Shown: positions 24,653 through 32,589, counted from the first letter of the stretch. The stretch: DNA of 64,000 nt from Comamonadaceae bacterium OS-4 (GCA_027924025.1 AP026970.1:3246501-3310500); one strand, 5' to 3'. Notes: generated by a model not told the origin, from the sequence alone. Program-made: numbers and translations.

Positions 24653-25210
24653 CTATTTTACCGCAGCCCAAGCGACCAAGTCTTCCGCGTGGACTCGACC
24701 CATCTTGCGCTGCGCAACCGCGCCATCCGAGGCCACCAACACAGAGAACGGCAGCCCCCCGGTCACATTACCCAGCGCGCGTCCGAGATCCGTCCCCGAC
24801 AAGCCCGCCAGTGCCACAGGGAACTGGAGCGGAACCCGCTGCAAAAACGGCACCACCGCCTCTTTGCGGTCAATCGCCAACCCCAACACCTGCACGCCTT
24901 TGGGCCCTTGCTCGGAATGGAAACGGTCCAGCAACGGCAGCTCATCCACGCACGGAGGGCACCAGGTCGCCCAGAAATTGATCAACACGGGGCGCCCTTG
25001 GAACTGTTGCATCGCCAAGCTCGTGTCTTGGGGCGTCTGCCATTGCTGCGCCCAAAAACCGGGCGCCGGCTCCATCACGGACGACGCTGCTTGTTGGCGC
25101 CACGACAAACCCGCTCCGGCCACAGCCGCCACCCCGGCAACCGCACCCCACAACACCCTCCGACGCTGGGCCGAAGGCGCTACTGCGACCGAATTTTCAG
25201 GAATTTGCAT
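24653..25210 (-). CDS. TlpA-like membrane-anchored thioredoxin
   Basis: The 185-residue protein has an N-terminal membrane anchor (about residues 19-36: VLWGAVAGVAAVAGAGL), preceded by RRR for in-inside topology. A thioredoxin fold follows with redox motif WCPPC (residues 83-87) in LINFWATWCPPCVDE and a cis-Pro region GGLPFSVLV. TlpA/ResA-type proteins reduce disulfides in the periplasm, for example during cytochrome c maturation. The second of two adjacent ATGs is chosen since GGAG lies seven bases before it. It overlaps the upstream gene by 14 bases, so the pair is probably co-translated. Confidence 0.9.
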   Translation of the reverse strand: MQIPENSVAVAPSAQRRRVLWGAVAGVAAVAGAGLSWRQQAASSVMEPAPGFWAQQWQTPQDTSLAMQQFQGRPVLINFWATWCPPCVDELPLLDRFHSEQGPKGVQVLGLAIDRKEAVVPFLQRVPLQFPVALAGLSGTDLGRALGNVTGGLPFSVLVASDGAVAQRKMGRVHAEDLVAWAAVK

Positions 25211-25796
25211 CATCCGACTCCAACAAGCGCTGAACTGCCGCCATATTGCCACGCCGGGCACGACCACGCCCATCCGGCTGGAGTGCGCCACGCACATCAT
25301 CGAGGTCATTGACCAAGAGATGCACCCCCACATGCTCGCCCAAGGGCAAGCACATGACATGGATGCTCAGGGCGTCCACCATTTCCCCTTGCAGCCCCGG
25401 CACCGAGCGCACCTCAAAACGCACACCCTTGTCAATCAACATGATCTCCGCCGATTTGGGATCATCACAAAACAACTGCAGATAAATATCGCTGTTACGG
25501 GTGGCAGTGCCCCGCCACACAGCCCCCCCGAGGTGCGGCCGGAACAGCTCCAGCCGCTCCATCCATTGCACCGCCAGCTCGCGAAGGGCTCGCAACTCCT
25601 TGGGCTGGGTATCCGCACAGAAGATGGATATGTACTCCTCGACAGCCGCCTCGACTTGGTCGTTGTCGGGCAAACCAGAGCGGGGGGGCACCCCCAATTG
25701 CTTCACCGCACGGCGCTTGGCTGCACCGTACTCCAAGCCCTCTTCCACCACCATGCGGGCGGCAGTGGCCGCTATTTCTTCTTTCAGATCGTCCAT
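25197..25796 (-). CDS. Conserved hypothetical protein with a nucleotidyltransferase-like motif
   Basis: The 199-residue soluble protein begins with a helical region (MDDLKEEIAATAARMVVEEG and onward) and has a central stretch AVWRGTATRNSDIYLQLF followed by DDPKSAEIMLID. The R-G-T-A-T-x-x-S-D-I-Y pattern resembles the G-S...D-x-D region of small nucleotidyltransferases, with Tyr-Leu replacing the second acidic residue, so activity is doubtful. It overlaps the TlpA-like gene and is divergent from mpl. Similar proteins beside mpl occur in related bacteria as far as I recall, but I do not know a function. Confidence 0.65.
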   Translation of the reverse strand: MDDLKEEIAATAARMVVEEGLEYGAAKRRAVKQLGVPPRSGLPDNDQVEAAVEEYISIFCADTQPKELRALRELAVQWMERLELFRPHLGGAVWRGTATRNSDIYLQLFCDDPKSAEIMLIDKGVRFEVRSVPGLQGEMVDALSIHVMCLPLGEHVGVHLLVNDLDDVRGALQPDGRGRARRGNMAAVQRLLESDDANS

Positions 25797-25840
25797 GGCG
25801 CCATTGTGCCCGCCATAACAAAGCCTTACGCATCACACAT

Positions 25841-25883
25841 TTGCTATCTTTTTAATAGCTCGATCCGCATATTCTGCTTGGGC
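25841..25883 (+). repeat. Dispersed short repeat, copy upstream of mpl
   Basis: TTGCTATCTTTTTAATAGCT followed by CGATCCGCATATTCTGC matches the TGCTAT...TAGCT...GCATAT landmarks of the family in this window. It occupies the 144-base divergent promoter region between the hypothetical protein and mpl. Confidence 0.55.
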
Positions 25884-25940
25884 AAATCGCCAAAAATCTC
25901 CAATTATTTCGCACTAGTTGCCAACCGTAGAATACGGGCC

Positions 25941-27434
25941 ATGCATATTCATATCTTGGGCATTTGCGGCACCTTCATGGGCGGCTTGGCCGCGCTGGCA
26001 CGTGAAGCCGGCCACAAAGTAACCGGCTGCGATGCCGGCGTTTACCCCCCGATGAGCGACCAGCTCCGGGCCCTGGGCATCGAACTGATCGAGGGTTTCG
26101 GCGCTGAACAAATGGCCTTGCAGCCTGACATGTTCGTCATCGGCAACGTCGTCAGCCGCGCGCGGCTCGCTGACGGAACGCCCAAATTCCCGCTCATGGA
26201 AGCCATTCTGGACGCGGGCGCGCCCTACACAAGCGGCCCGCAATGGTTGGCTGAACATGTGCTCCAAGGCCGCCATGTGCTGGCCGTCGCCGGCACCCAC
26301 GGAAAAACCACCACCACCAGCATGCTGGCCTGGGTGCTGGAGTACGCCGGACTGCAACCCGGCTTCCTGGTAGGCGGCGTCCCGCTGAATTTCGGAGTAT
26401 CGGCAAGACTGAGGGGAGGGGCGACTGCGCCCTCTGCGCAGGTCAAGGAGGAGCCCGCAAAGCGGGCGGGGGACACGGAGCAGGCGGCGCAGGCGGCCCT
26501 CCACCCCGCTTCCGGAGCGAAACTCTTCGTCATCGAGGCCGACGAATACGACACCGCCTTCTTCGACAAGCGCAGCAAGTTCGTGCACTACCGCCCGCGC
26601 ACCGCCATCCTGAACAACCTGGAATTCGACCACGCCGACATCTTTGACGACCTGGCCGCCATCGAACGGCAGTTCCACCACCTGGTGCGCACCGTGCCCG
26701 GCACCGGCCGCGTGGTCGTCAACGGCCTAGAAGACAGCCTCACCCGGGTGCTGCACCAAGGCTGCTGGAGCGAACAACGCAGCTTCGGCGCCGCCGTGAG
26801 CGACTTCTTCGCCGTCGGCGAGCCCCACGACTTTGCGGTTCACCACCACGGCCGCGAAGTGGCTCGGGTGCAATGGGCCTTGGGCGGCGTGCACAACCAG
26901 CTCAACGCACTGGCCGCCATCGCCGCCGCAGAGCATGTGGGCGTGTCGCCCGCCGTCGCCGCAGAAGCCCTGGGCCAGTTCGTGAACGTCAAGCGCCGCA
27001 TGGAAGTGCGCGCCAAAGCCCCGTTGGCAGGCCAGCCCGGCAGCGCACCCGTCACCATTTACGATGACTTTGCGCACCACCCCACCGCCATCCGCACCAC
27101 GGTCAACGGCCTGCGCCGCCAGGTCGGCAAGGGGCGCATTCTGGCAGTGTTCGAGCCCCGCTCCAACACCATGAAGCTCGGCGCCATGAAAGCCCAATTG
27201 CCCTGGAGCCTGAAAGAAGCCGACCTCGCCTTCTGCCACAGCGGCGGTTTGGGCTGGGACGCGGTCGAGGCGCTGGCCCCCATGGGCGCGCGAGCGCAAG
27301 TGGGCGACACGATTGACGCCGTGTTGGCTCAAGTGGCCGCCGCCCTGCAGCCGGGCGACCACGTGCTGTGCATGAGCAATGGCGGCTTCGGCGGCATCCA
27401 CGCCAAACTCGCCAACTTGCTAAAAACTTCATAG
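25941..27434 (+). CDS. mpl: UDP-N-acetylmuramate:L-alanyl-gamma-D-glutamyl-meso-diaminopimelate ligase
   Basis: Mpl reattaches recycled tripeptide to UDP-MurNAc in the cytoplasm. The start MHIHILGICGTFMGGLAALA is the family N-terminus. The ATP loop is [14 protein letters not shown], followed by FVIEADEYDTAFFDKRSKF, NNLEFDHADIFDDL and YDDFAHHPTAI. The C-terminus MSNGGFGGIHAKL is typical. At 497 residues it is about 40 longer than E. coli Mpl (457). Nearly all the excess is one in-frame block between VSARL and LFVIEAD, which coincides with a DNA repeat (26407-26515). The stop codon itself lies in another repeat at 27430. The long open frame upstream of 25941 is antisense to other genes and not part of mpl. 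Confidence 0.95.
   Translation: MHIHILGICGTFMGGLAALAREAGHKVTGCDAGVYPPMSDQLRALGIELIEGFGAEQMALQPDMFVIGNVVSRARLADGTPKFPLMEAILDAGAPYTSGPQWLAEHVLQGRHVLAVAGTHGKTTTTSMLAWVLEYAGLQPGFLVGGVPLNFGVSARLRGGATAPSAQVKEEPAKRAGDTEQAAQAALHPASGAKLFVIEADEYDTAFFDKRSKFVHYRPRTAILNNLEFDHADIFDDLAAIERQFHHLVRTVPGTGRVVVNGLEDSLTRVLHQGCWSEQRSFGAAVSDFFAVGEPHDFAVHHHGREVARVQWALGGVHNQLNALAAIAAAEHVGVSPAVAAEALGQFVNVKRRMEVRAKAPLAGQPGSAPVTIYDDFAHHPTAIRTTVNGLRRQVGKGRILAVFEPRSNTMKLGAMKAQLPWSLKEADLAFCHSGGLGWDAVEALAPMGARAQVGDTIDAVLAQVAAALQPGDHVLCMSNGGFGGIHAKLANLLKTS
26407..26515 (+). repeat. Structured repeat inserted in frame within mpl
   Basis: The core GGTCAAGGAGGAG (26441-26453), then hairpin CCCGC-AAA-GCGGG, then GGGGGACACG (26468-26477) is shared with the two intergenic copies at 36272 and 36411. 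Outside the core are G-rich and C-rich arms (GGGGAGGGGCG on the left, CCCTCCACCCCGCTTCC on the right) that are partly complementary. It encodes roughly 36 residues (RGGATAPSAQVKEEPAKRAG and onward) absent from E. coli Mpl, with no stop or frameshift. Confidence 0.85.
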
Positions 27435-27472
27435 CTGCTCGCGCAATATCTGCGAGCGCTAGCACCATATTT
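27430..27472 (+). repeat. Dispersed short repeat overlapping the mpl stop codon
   Basis: The sequence ATAGCTGCTCGCGCAATATC followed by TGCGAGCGCTAGC contains a hairpin (GCTCGCGCA/TGCGAGC). The TAG of the ATAGCTGCTCG motif is the mpl stop codon, so the repeat defines the C-terminus of Mpl. It may also act as an mRNA end structure between mpl and the next gene. Confidence 0.7.
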
Positions 27473-27485
27473 GACCCTCAACTCC

Positions 27486-27761
27486 ATGCAAACCGATCCG
27501 AACTTTCAACTCCGCTTGCCCGACGGCGCCCAATTCACCGACCTGAAACTGCGCCGTTGTGACGCCGAAGCCATCGACATGGACATGGACCTCGTCGAGC
27601 GCATCTGCCAACTCAACCAGTGGGATGTGGCCAAGGTGCGCGAGAACCCCGGCCCGGTGATCAGCACCATCCTGAGCGTCTGGTACAAAACCCATCTGGC
27701 TGCTGGCGGCACGCCGGATGCGGTGATGGAGTCCCTGCGGGCCCCTGCTCCGCTGCAGTAA
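27486..27761 (+). CDS. Small hypothetical protein
   Basis: The 91-residue soluble protein contains LRLPDGAQFTDLKLRRCDAE, an acidic helix MDMDLVERICQLNQWDVAKV, and ENPGPVISTILSVWYKTHLA. It looks like a compact helical domain and has two cysteines. There is no signal peptide or recognised motif. It follows mpl by 51 bases and is closed by a terminator at 27803. I do not recognise a function. Confidence 0.6.
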   Translation: MQTDPNFQLRLPDGAQFTDLKLRRCDAEAIDMDMDLVERICQLNQWDVAKVRENPGPVISTILSVWYKTHLAAGGTPDAVMESLRAPAPLQ

Positions 27762-27766
27762 GGCAC

Positions 27767-27792
27767 AAAAAAAGCGGGCACTCAGGCCCGCT
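27767..27792 (-). terminator. Rho-independent terminator for aroG (minus strand)
   Basis: Read on the minus strand, AGCGGGC and GCCCGCT form a 7-bp stem around CTGAGT and are followed by seven T residues. It lies 46 bases downstream of the aroG stop and faces the terminator of the convergent gene. Confidence 0.8.
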
Positions 27793-27802
27793 CCGTAATG
27801 TG

Positions 27803-27829
27803 AGCCGGTGCATCCACTCCGGCTTTTTT
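27803..27829 (+). terminator. Rho-independent terminator for the mpl unit (plus strand)
   Basis: AGCCGG and CCGGCT pair around a 10-base loop and are followed by a run of T residues. It lies 41 bases after the stop codon of the small protein and ends the plus-strand unit, just before the convergent aroG gene. Confidence 0.75.
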
Positions 27830-27838
27830 ATGGCGCCA

Positions 27839-28966
27839 TCACGCTGCGCGGCGCGCCTTGACGGCGGCAGACAACACTTCCAGCGACTCCACAGAATCGT
27901 CCCAGCCCAGGCAGGCGTCAGTAATGCTCTTGCCATATTCCAAGGCAGTTGCGTCGTCCTTGCCGGGGGTGAACTTCTGGGCGCCAGCGTTCAGGTGGCT
28001 TTCCACCATCACGCCGAACACGCTGCGCGAACCGCCGCTGATTTGGCCGGCAATGTCTTTGGCCACATCGAGCTGCTTTTCGTGCTGCTTACTGCTGTTG
28101 GCGTGGCTGCAGTCCACCATCAGAGTCTGGGGCAACTTTGCTTTGGCGAGGTCCGCACAAGCGGCGGCCACATTGGCCGCGTCGTAGTTCGGCGCCTTGC
28201 CGCCCCGCAGAATGACGTGGCAGTCCGGGTTGCCGTTGGTTTGCACAATCGCCACCTGGCCGTTTTTGTGCACCGACAAGAAGTGATGGCCACCGGCCGC
28301 TGCTTGGATAGCGTCGGTTGCGATCTTGATGTTGCCGTCCGTGCCGTTCTTGAAGCCAATGGGCGCGGAGATGCCGGAGGCCAACTCGCGGTGCACCTGG
28401 CTCTCAGTGGTGCGCGCACCGATGGCGCCCCAGGAAATCAAGTCGCCCAGGTATTGGGGGGAAATGACGTCCAGGAACTCGCTGCCCGCGGGCATGCCCA
28501 AGCGGTTGATCTCGATCAGCAACTGGCGTGCAATGCGCAGGCCTTCGTCAATGCGGTAGCTCTCGTCCAGGTAAGGATCATTGATCAGCCCCTTCCAGCC
28601 CACGGTGGTGCGGGGCTTCTCGAAGTAGACGCGCATCACGATTTCCAGCGTGTCTTTGTACTTCTCGCGCTCGACCTTCAGGCGGCGGGCGTAGTCCAGC
28701 GCTGCGGCGGGGTCGTGGATCGAGCAGGGTCCGATGATGACCAGCAGACGATCATCCTTGCCAGCCATGATGTTGTGGATGGTGCTGCGGGTGTCGGAGA
28801 TCAGGGTCTCCACCGCGGATCCGCGGATAGGGAAGAAACGGATAAGGTGCTCTGGAGGGGGCAACACGGTGATGTCCTTGATGCGTTCGTCGTCGGTTTT
28901 GCTGGTGCGGTCGGCGGGCTGGGATTGTCCGTACCACTCACCGGTTGCAGAGGCTTTAGCGTTCAT
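27839..28966 (-). CDS. aroG: 3-deoxy-7-phosphoheptulonate (DAHP) synthase, class I
   Basis: This enzyme condenses phosphoenolpyruvate and erythrose 4-phosphate, the first step of aromatic amino-acid synthesis. The 375 residues include LLVIIGPCSIHDPAAALDYA (metal Cys and PEP region), MRVYFEKPRTTVGWKGLIND, PAGSEFLDVISPQYL, ARTTESQVHRELASG, and VDCSHANSSKQH, all class I AroF/G/H signatures. The ATG at 28966 follows GGAGACCTGAC. An ATG 16 codons upstream lies within the attenuator trailer and is not used. Regulation appears to be by transcription attenuation through the aromatic leader peptide at 29078-29146. Which effector inhibits the enzyme cannot be told here. Confidence 0.96.
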   Translation of the reverse strand: MNAKASATGEWYGQSQPADRTSKTDDERIKDITVLPPPEHLIRFFPIRGSAVETLISDTRSTIHNIMAGKDDRLLVIIGPCSIHDPAAALDYARRLKVEREKYKDTLEIVMRVYFEKPRTTVGWKGLINDPYLDESYRIDEGLRIARQLLIEINRLGMPAGSEFLDVISPQYLGDLISWGAIGARTTESQVHRELASGISAPIGFKNGTDGNIKIATDAIQAAAGGHHFLSVHKNGQVAIVQTNGNPDCHVILRGGKAPNYDAANVAAACADLAKAKLPQTLMVDCSHANSSKQHEKQLDVAKDIAGQISGGSRSVFGVMVESHLNAGAQKFTPGKDDATALEYGKSITDACLGWDDSVESLEVLSAAVKARRAA

Positions 28967-29013
28967 GTCAGGTCTCCAGAGTCCAAGTTGCGAAAAACAG
29001 GTTGAAAAAGGCA

Positions 29014-29045
29014 TAAAAAAACCGCCGGGGGTGCCGGCGGTTTTT
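29014..29045 (-). terminator. Attenuator terminator upstream of aroG
   Basis: On the minus strand ACCGCCGG and CCGGCGGT pair around CACCC, flanked by AAAAA and TTTTTTT, giving an up-to-12-bp stem with a U-run. It lies 47 bases before the aroG ATG. The identical 8-mer CCGGCGGT occurs upstream inside the leader ORF (minus strand of 29090-29097) and can pair with the 5' arm instead, which would prevent termination. It could also serve as the end signal of tldD. Confidence 0.88.
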
Positions 29046-29077
29046 GGGAAGATTCAGGACGTTTCTTTTGGGTACGT

Positions 29078-29146
29078 TCAGATCTCTCGACCGCCGGATG
29101 CGCGTGAGAACCAAAAGTAGCTAAAAAAGAAACGTGCGGAATGCAT
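29078..29146 (-). CDS. Aromatic-rich leader peptide of the aroG attenuator
   Basis: This is a 22-codon ORF, ATG to TGA, starting MHSAR and continuing with FFFSYFWF at residues 6-13 (five Phe, one Tyr, one Trp in eight codons, with one Ser), then a short ordinary tail ending GREI. It lies between tldD and the attenuator. Ribosome stalling on the aromatic codons would leave CCGGCGGT (codons about 17-19) free to pair with the terminator 5' arm, while translation to the stop would cover it. No Shine-Dalgarno is visible; a TGCTACATT extended -10 just upstream suggests a nearly leaderless transcript. It is analogous to pheA, pheST and trpE leaders. Confidence 0.82.
   Translation of the reverse strand: MHSARFFFSYFWFSRASGGREI
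29125..29135 (-). promoter_or_regulatory. Protector segment of the aroG leader RNA
   Basis: On the minus strand ACGTTTCTTTT, lying in the first Phe codons of the leader, is perfectly complementary (11 bp) to AAAAGAAACGT between the leader stop and the terminator (plus-strand 29059-29069). If the leader is not translated this pairing encloses the antiterminator segment in a loop, which would favour termination. That is the classical 'protector' role. Confidence 0.6.
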
Positions 29147-29153
29147 GGGGTTC

Positions 29154-29162
29154 AATGTAGCA
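29154..29162 (-). promoter_or_regulatory. Candidate extended -10 promoter for the aroG leader
   Basis: The minus strand reads TGC followed by TACATT, an extended -10 element, ending seven bases before the leader ATG. No good -35 is present at 17 bp. It would place the transcription start at or next to the leader ATG. The evidence is weak; a promoter further up, inside tldD, is possible. Confidence 0.3.
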
Positions 29163-29192
29163 CAGGTTTCTGACAGCGGCTTACGCTTGCCA

Positions 29193-30653
29193 CTAGGCAG
29201 TTCCACCTACGGTCAAACCGTCGATGCGAAGCGTAGGCTGACCCACACCCACAGGTACGCTCTGACCCTCTTTGCCACAGGTGCCCACGCCAGGGTCCAG
29301 CTTCATGTCATTGCCGATCATGGAGACGCGCTTCAGGCACTCGGGGCCGCTGCCCACCAGCGTGGCACCTTTGACGGGGTATTGGATCTTGCCGTTTTCC
29401 ACCCAATAGGCTTCGCTGGCCGAAAACACAAACTTGCCGCTGGTAATGTCCACCTGGCCGCCACCGAAGTTGGGGGCGTACAAGCCCTTTTTGATGCTGG
29501 CGATAATTTCTTCCGGCGCCTTGTCGCCGCCCAGCATGTAAGTGTTGGTCATGCGGGGCATGGGCAGGTGGGCGTAGCTCTCGCGGCGGCCGTTGCCGGT
29601 GGGCTTCACGCCCATCAGGCGGGCGTTCATGCTGTCCTGGATGTAGCCCTTCAAGATGCCGTCTTCAATCAACACGTTGCGCTGGCTGGGGTTGCCCTCG
29701 TCATCCACATTGAGCGAGCCACGGCGATCGGCAATGGTGCCGTCGTCCAGCACCGTCACGCCCTTGGCGGCAACGCGCTGGCCGATGCGGCCGCTGAAGG
29801 CGCTGCTGCCTTTGCGGTTGAAGTCGCCTTCCAACCCGTGGCCGATGGCTTCGTGCAGCAGAATGCCGGGCCAGCCGGCCCCCAGCACCACGGTCATCTC
29901 GCCGGCAGGTGCGGGGCGGGCATCGAGATTGGTCAACGCGGCATGTACGGCCTGGTCCACATAGTCTTCAATTTGCGCATCGGTGAAATACGCCAACCCG
30001 AAGCGGCCACCGCCGCCACTGGAGCCCACCTCGCGGCGGCCTTTTTGCTCGGCAATCACCGTCACGCTCAAGCGCACCAGTGGGCGCACATCGGCGGCCA
30101 GTGTGCCGTCCGCGCGGGCGACGAGCACCACGTCGTACTCGGCAGCCAAGCCGGCCATCACCTGGATGATGCGCGGGTCTTTGGCACGCGCCAGCTTCTC
30201 GACCTTGCCCAGCAGCTCCACCTTGGCGGTGCTGTCCAGGGTGGCGATCGGGTCCAGGCCGGCGTAGAGCTTGCGGCCACCCGCTATCTTTGGTGTAGCG
30301 GCTTTCGCACGCCTGTTCTGCGCCGCAGCCGAAATGGTGCGCACGGTGCGGGCAGCATCCAGCAGGCTGGCCTCGGAAATATCGTCGGAATAGGCAAAGG
30401 CGGTTTTCTCGCCGCTCACTGCACGAACGCCTACACCCTGGTCAATGCTGAAGGAACCGGTTTTGACGATGCCTTCCTCCAGACTCCAGCCCTCGGAGCG
30501 GGTGTACTGGAAGTACAGGTCCGCCTCGTCCACCTGGTGCGCCTTGATTTCGTTCAGCGCGCGGGTGAGATGACTCTCATCCAGGCCGAAGGGCGTCAGC
30601 AACAGGGATTTGGCCGTGGCCAAGCGTTCGATGGTGGGTTCGCGGGAGATCAT
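29193..30653 (-). CDS. tldD: Metalloprotease TldD
   Basis: TldD (486 residues) forms a heterodimeric zinc protease with TldE/PmbA that degrades unfolded peptides and matures certain modified peptides. The HExxxH zinc motif is present as [11 protein letters not shown]. Other family segments are [28 protein letters not shown] sequence near residue 80, and a C-terminus with [20 protein letters not shown]. No pmbA gene is in this window. It ends 47 bases before the aroG leader ATG, so tldD transcripts probably stop at the aroG attenuator or read into aroG. Confidence 0.96.
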   Translation of the reverse strand: MISREPTIERLATAKSLLLTPFGLDESHLTRALNEIKAHQVDEADLYFQYTRSEGWSLEEGIVKTGSFSIDQGVGVRAVSGEKTAFAYSDDISEASLLDAARTVRTISAAAQNRRAKAATPKIAGGRKLYAGLDPIATLDSTAKVELLGKVEKLARAKDPRIIQVMAGLAAEYDVVLVARADGTLAADVRPLVRLSVTVIAEQKGRREVGSSGGGGRFGLAYFTDAQIEDYVDQAVHAALTNLDARPAPAGEMTVVLGAGWPGILLHEAIGHGLEGDFNRKGSSAFSGRIGQRVAAKGVTVLDDGTIADRRGSLNVDDEGNPSQRNVLIEDGILKGYIQDSMNARLMGVKPTGNGRRESYAHLPMPRMTNTYMLGGDKAPEEIIASIKKGLYAPNFGGGQVDITSGKFVFSASEAYWVENGKIQYPVKGATLVGSGPECLKRVSMIGNDMKLDPGVGTCGKEGQSVPVGVGQPTLRIDGLTVGGTA

Positions 30654-30714
30654 GTGACCATTTTAGGCCTGCACTGCATACCCTTGCCGCCTCAGGCCCA
30701 AGCAGGCACCGCGC

Positions 30715-31869
30715 TTAGCTCTGGACCAGGCGCTTGGAGTTGGAAATCGACATCAAAATACCGAGCGCCAGCCCCAGCGTCACCATGGCAGTGCCCCCGT
30801 AGCTGATGAATGGCAAAGGCACGCCCACCACCGGCAGGATGCCGCTCACCATGCCCATGTTCACAAAGGCGTAGGTAAAAAAGATCATCGTCGCAGCCCC
30901 TGCCAACAAGCGAGAGAACAAGGTGGGCGCCTCGAGGGCGATCGCCAGACCCCGCAGGATCAAGAAGACGAATGCGCAGATCAGAAACACATTGCCGAGC
31001 AAGCCAAACTCTTCGGAGTAGGCGGCAAAGATAAAGTCGGTGGTGCGCTCGGGGATGAACTCGAGGTGCGTCTGGGTCCCCTTCATGAAGCCCATGCCAG
31101 TGATGCCACCGGAGCCGATCGCAATCATCCCTTGAATGATGTGGAAGCCTTTGCCCAAAGGATCCCGGGTGGGGTCCAGCAAGGTGCAAATACGCTGCTG
31201 CTGGTAGTCGTGCAGAACAGACCAGCGCACCCCATCCGCACACAGCTGGGGCTCAAACACCACGAGCAACACAATGCCGACAAGACCGATCGCCACCGGC
31301 GGAATCACCAGCTTCCAGCTCATGCCCGCGAAAAAAATCACCGCCAAGCCGGCGGCCATGACCAACAGCGAGGTGCCGAGATCCGGTTGCTTCATGATCA
31401 GGCCCACGGGGACTGCCAGCAAACCACCAGCCACCACGAAGTCGAGGGGTCGCAGCTGCCCCTCACGTTTCTGGAACCACCAGGCCAGCATCAGCGGCAT
31501 GGCAATTTTCATGATCTCGCTGGGTTGGATCACCACCCCGATATTGACCCAGCGCTTGGCCCCTTTCTTGGTGATACCGAAAATCGCCACCGCGATCAAC
31601 AACGCCACCCCCAAGGTGTAGAGCGGCACAGCCACCAGCATCAAACGCTGCGGCGGCACCTGGGCCACCACAAACATGATGGCAGCGGCAATCAGCATGT
31701 TGCGACCATGGTCCTCAAACCGGGTGCCGTGGTCAAAACCCGATGAATACATGATGAGCAAACCGGCGCACGCCAACATGAACACCGCAAAGGCCAAAGG
31801 CCCGTCAAACCCCGATAACCAAGGCGCAATGCGCTGGCGCAGGGAGACTTTTCCGAATTGGTACGACAT
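30715..31869 (-). CDS. rodA: Rod-shape peptidoglycan glycosyltransferase RodA
   Basis: RodA is a SEDS-family polymerase that works with PBP2 in the elongasome. The 384-residue protein has about ten membrane helices. Family motifs include KGAKRWVNIGVVIQPSEIMK, LIMKQPDLGTSLLV, the extracellular-loop segment GFHIIQGMIAIGSGG, and LPFISYGGTAMV near the C-terminus. It is distinguished from FtsW (48406-49656) by its shorter N-terminus. Its usual partners mreBCD and mrdA are not next to it here; it lies alone, 61 bases downstream of the tldD start and divergent from the esterase. Confidence 0.94.
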   Translation of the reverse strand: MSYQFGKVSLRQRIAPWLSGFDGPLAFAVFMLACAGLLIMYSSGFDHGTRFEDHGRNMLIAAAIMFVVAQVPPQRLMLVAVPLYTLGVALLIAVAIFGITKKGAKRWVNIGVVIQPSEIMKIAMPLMLAWWFQKREGQLRPLDFVVAGGLLAVPVGLIMKQPDLGTSLLVMAAGLAVIFFAGMSWKLVIPPVAIGLVGIVLLVVFEPQLCADGVRWSVLHDYQQQRICTLLDPTRDPLGKGFHIIQGMIAIGSGGITGMGFMKGTQTHLEFIPERTTDFIFAAYSEEFGLLGNVFLICAFVFLILRGLAIALEAPTLFSRLLAGAATMIFFTYAFVNMGMVSGILPVVGVPLPFISYGGTAMVTLGLALGILMSISNSKRLVQS

Positions 31870-31912
31870 AGCCCTGGATTATCCCCAAGCCGCCGCCCAT
31901 TACCATCCCGAC

Positions 31913-32518
31913 ATGGCCATCACCCACTTGCTGTACCTCCACGGTTTTCGCTCTTCCCCCCAATCCCACAAGGCGCAAGCCATGGCCGCCTACATGGCCA
32001 GCCACTTTCCGCAGGTGCAGTGGTGGTGCCCCCAACTGCCGCCCTCCCCCCGCGCCGCCATGGCCCTGCTAATGCAGGGCATTGCCGACTGGCCCACCAC
32101 GCACATGGCGGTAGTGGGCTCGTCGCTCGGCGGCTTTTACGCTACCCACATCGCCGAAGCGACGGGCTGCCTCGCCTTGCTGATCAACCCCGCGGTCGAT
32201 CCTGCACGCGATCTGGGCAAGTACATCGGTGAAAACCGCCAGTGGCATGCGCCCGAGGAAAGTTTCTACTTTTTGCCCGAGTACGTGGATGAACTGCGCA
32301 GCTTGCAGGTGGGCGCCTTGCAACACCCTGCACGCTACCGCGCCATCCTGGCCAAGGGCGACGAAGTACTCGATTGGCGCGAAATGCATGCCCGCTATGC
32401 CGACACCCGGCTCACCTTGCTGGAAGGGGGCGACCATGCGCTCACGGGTTTCGAGGCTTTTTTGCCTGACTTGGCAGCCTTTATGGGCCTGATGGGAGAC
32501 ACCGGCACTGGTGCCTAA
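31913..32518 (+). CDS. YqiA/UPF0227-type alpha/beta-hydrolase (esterase)
   Basis: The 201-residue protein is a small single-domain hydrolase. The oxyanion region LLYLHGFRSSPQSHKA begins it. The nucleophile Ser lies in VVGSSLGGFYATHIAE, an acidic residue in LAKGDEVLDW, and the catalytic His in LEGGDHALTGFE. These match E. coli YqiA, an esterase acting on short acyl esters. The ATG at 31913 is preferred because the upstream extension would be antisense to rodA. Its natural substrate is unknown. Confidence 0.88.
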   Translation: MAITHLLYLHGFRSSPQSHKAQAMAAYMASHFPQVQWWCPQLPPSPRAAMALLMQGIADWPTTHMAVVGSSLGGFYATHIAEATGCLALLINPAVDPARDLGKYIGENRQWHAPEESFYFLPEYVDELRSLQVGALQHPARYRAILAKGDEVLDWREMHARYADTRLTLLEGGDHALTGFEAFLPDLAAFMGLMGDTGTGA

Positions 32519-32589
32519 AACCCTTCGGTTCCCGAGGCCTGCGCCGGCGGGTTCGGGACGACCCGTTTTGCGGGGACAATCCACCCCCT

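Noticed and set aside
24705..25940. Apparent 412-residue N-terminal extension of Mpl in the same open frame
   Set aside because: It runs antisense through the TlpA-like gene and the unknown protein, has no family features, and the Mpl N-terminus MHIHILGICGT with its own ATG is exact.
29014..29045. Hairpin seen only as a simple tldD terminator
   Set aside because: Its 5' arm has an exact competing partner inside an aromatic leader ORF directly upstream, so an attenuator explains more; it may still also end tldD transcripts.
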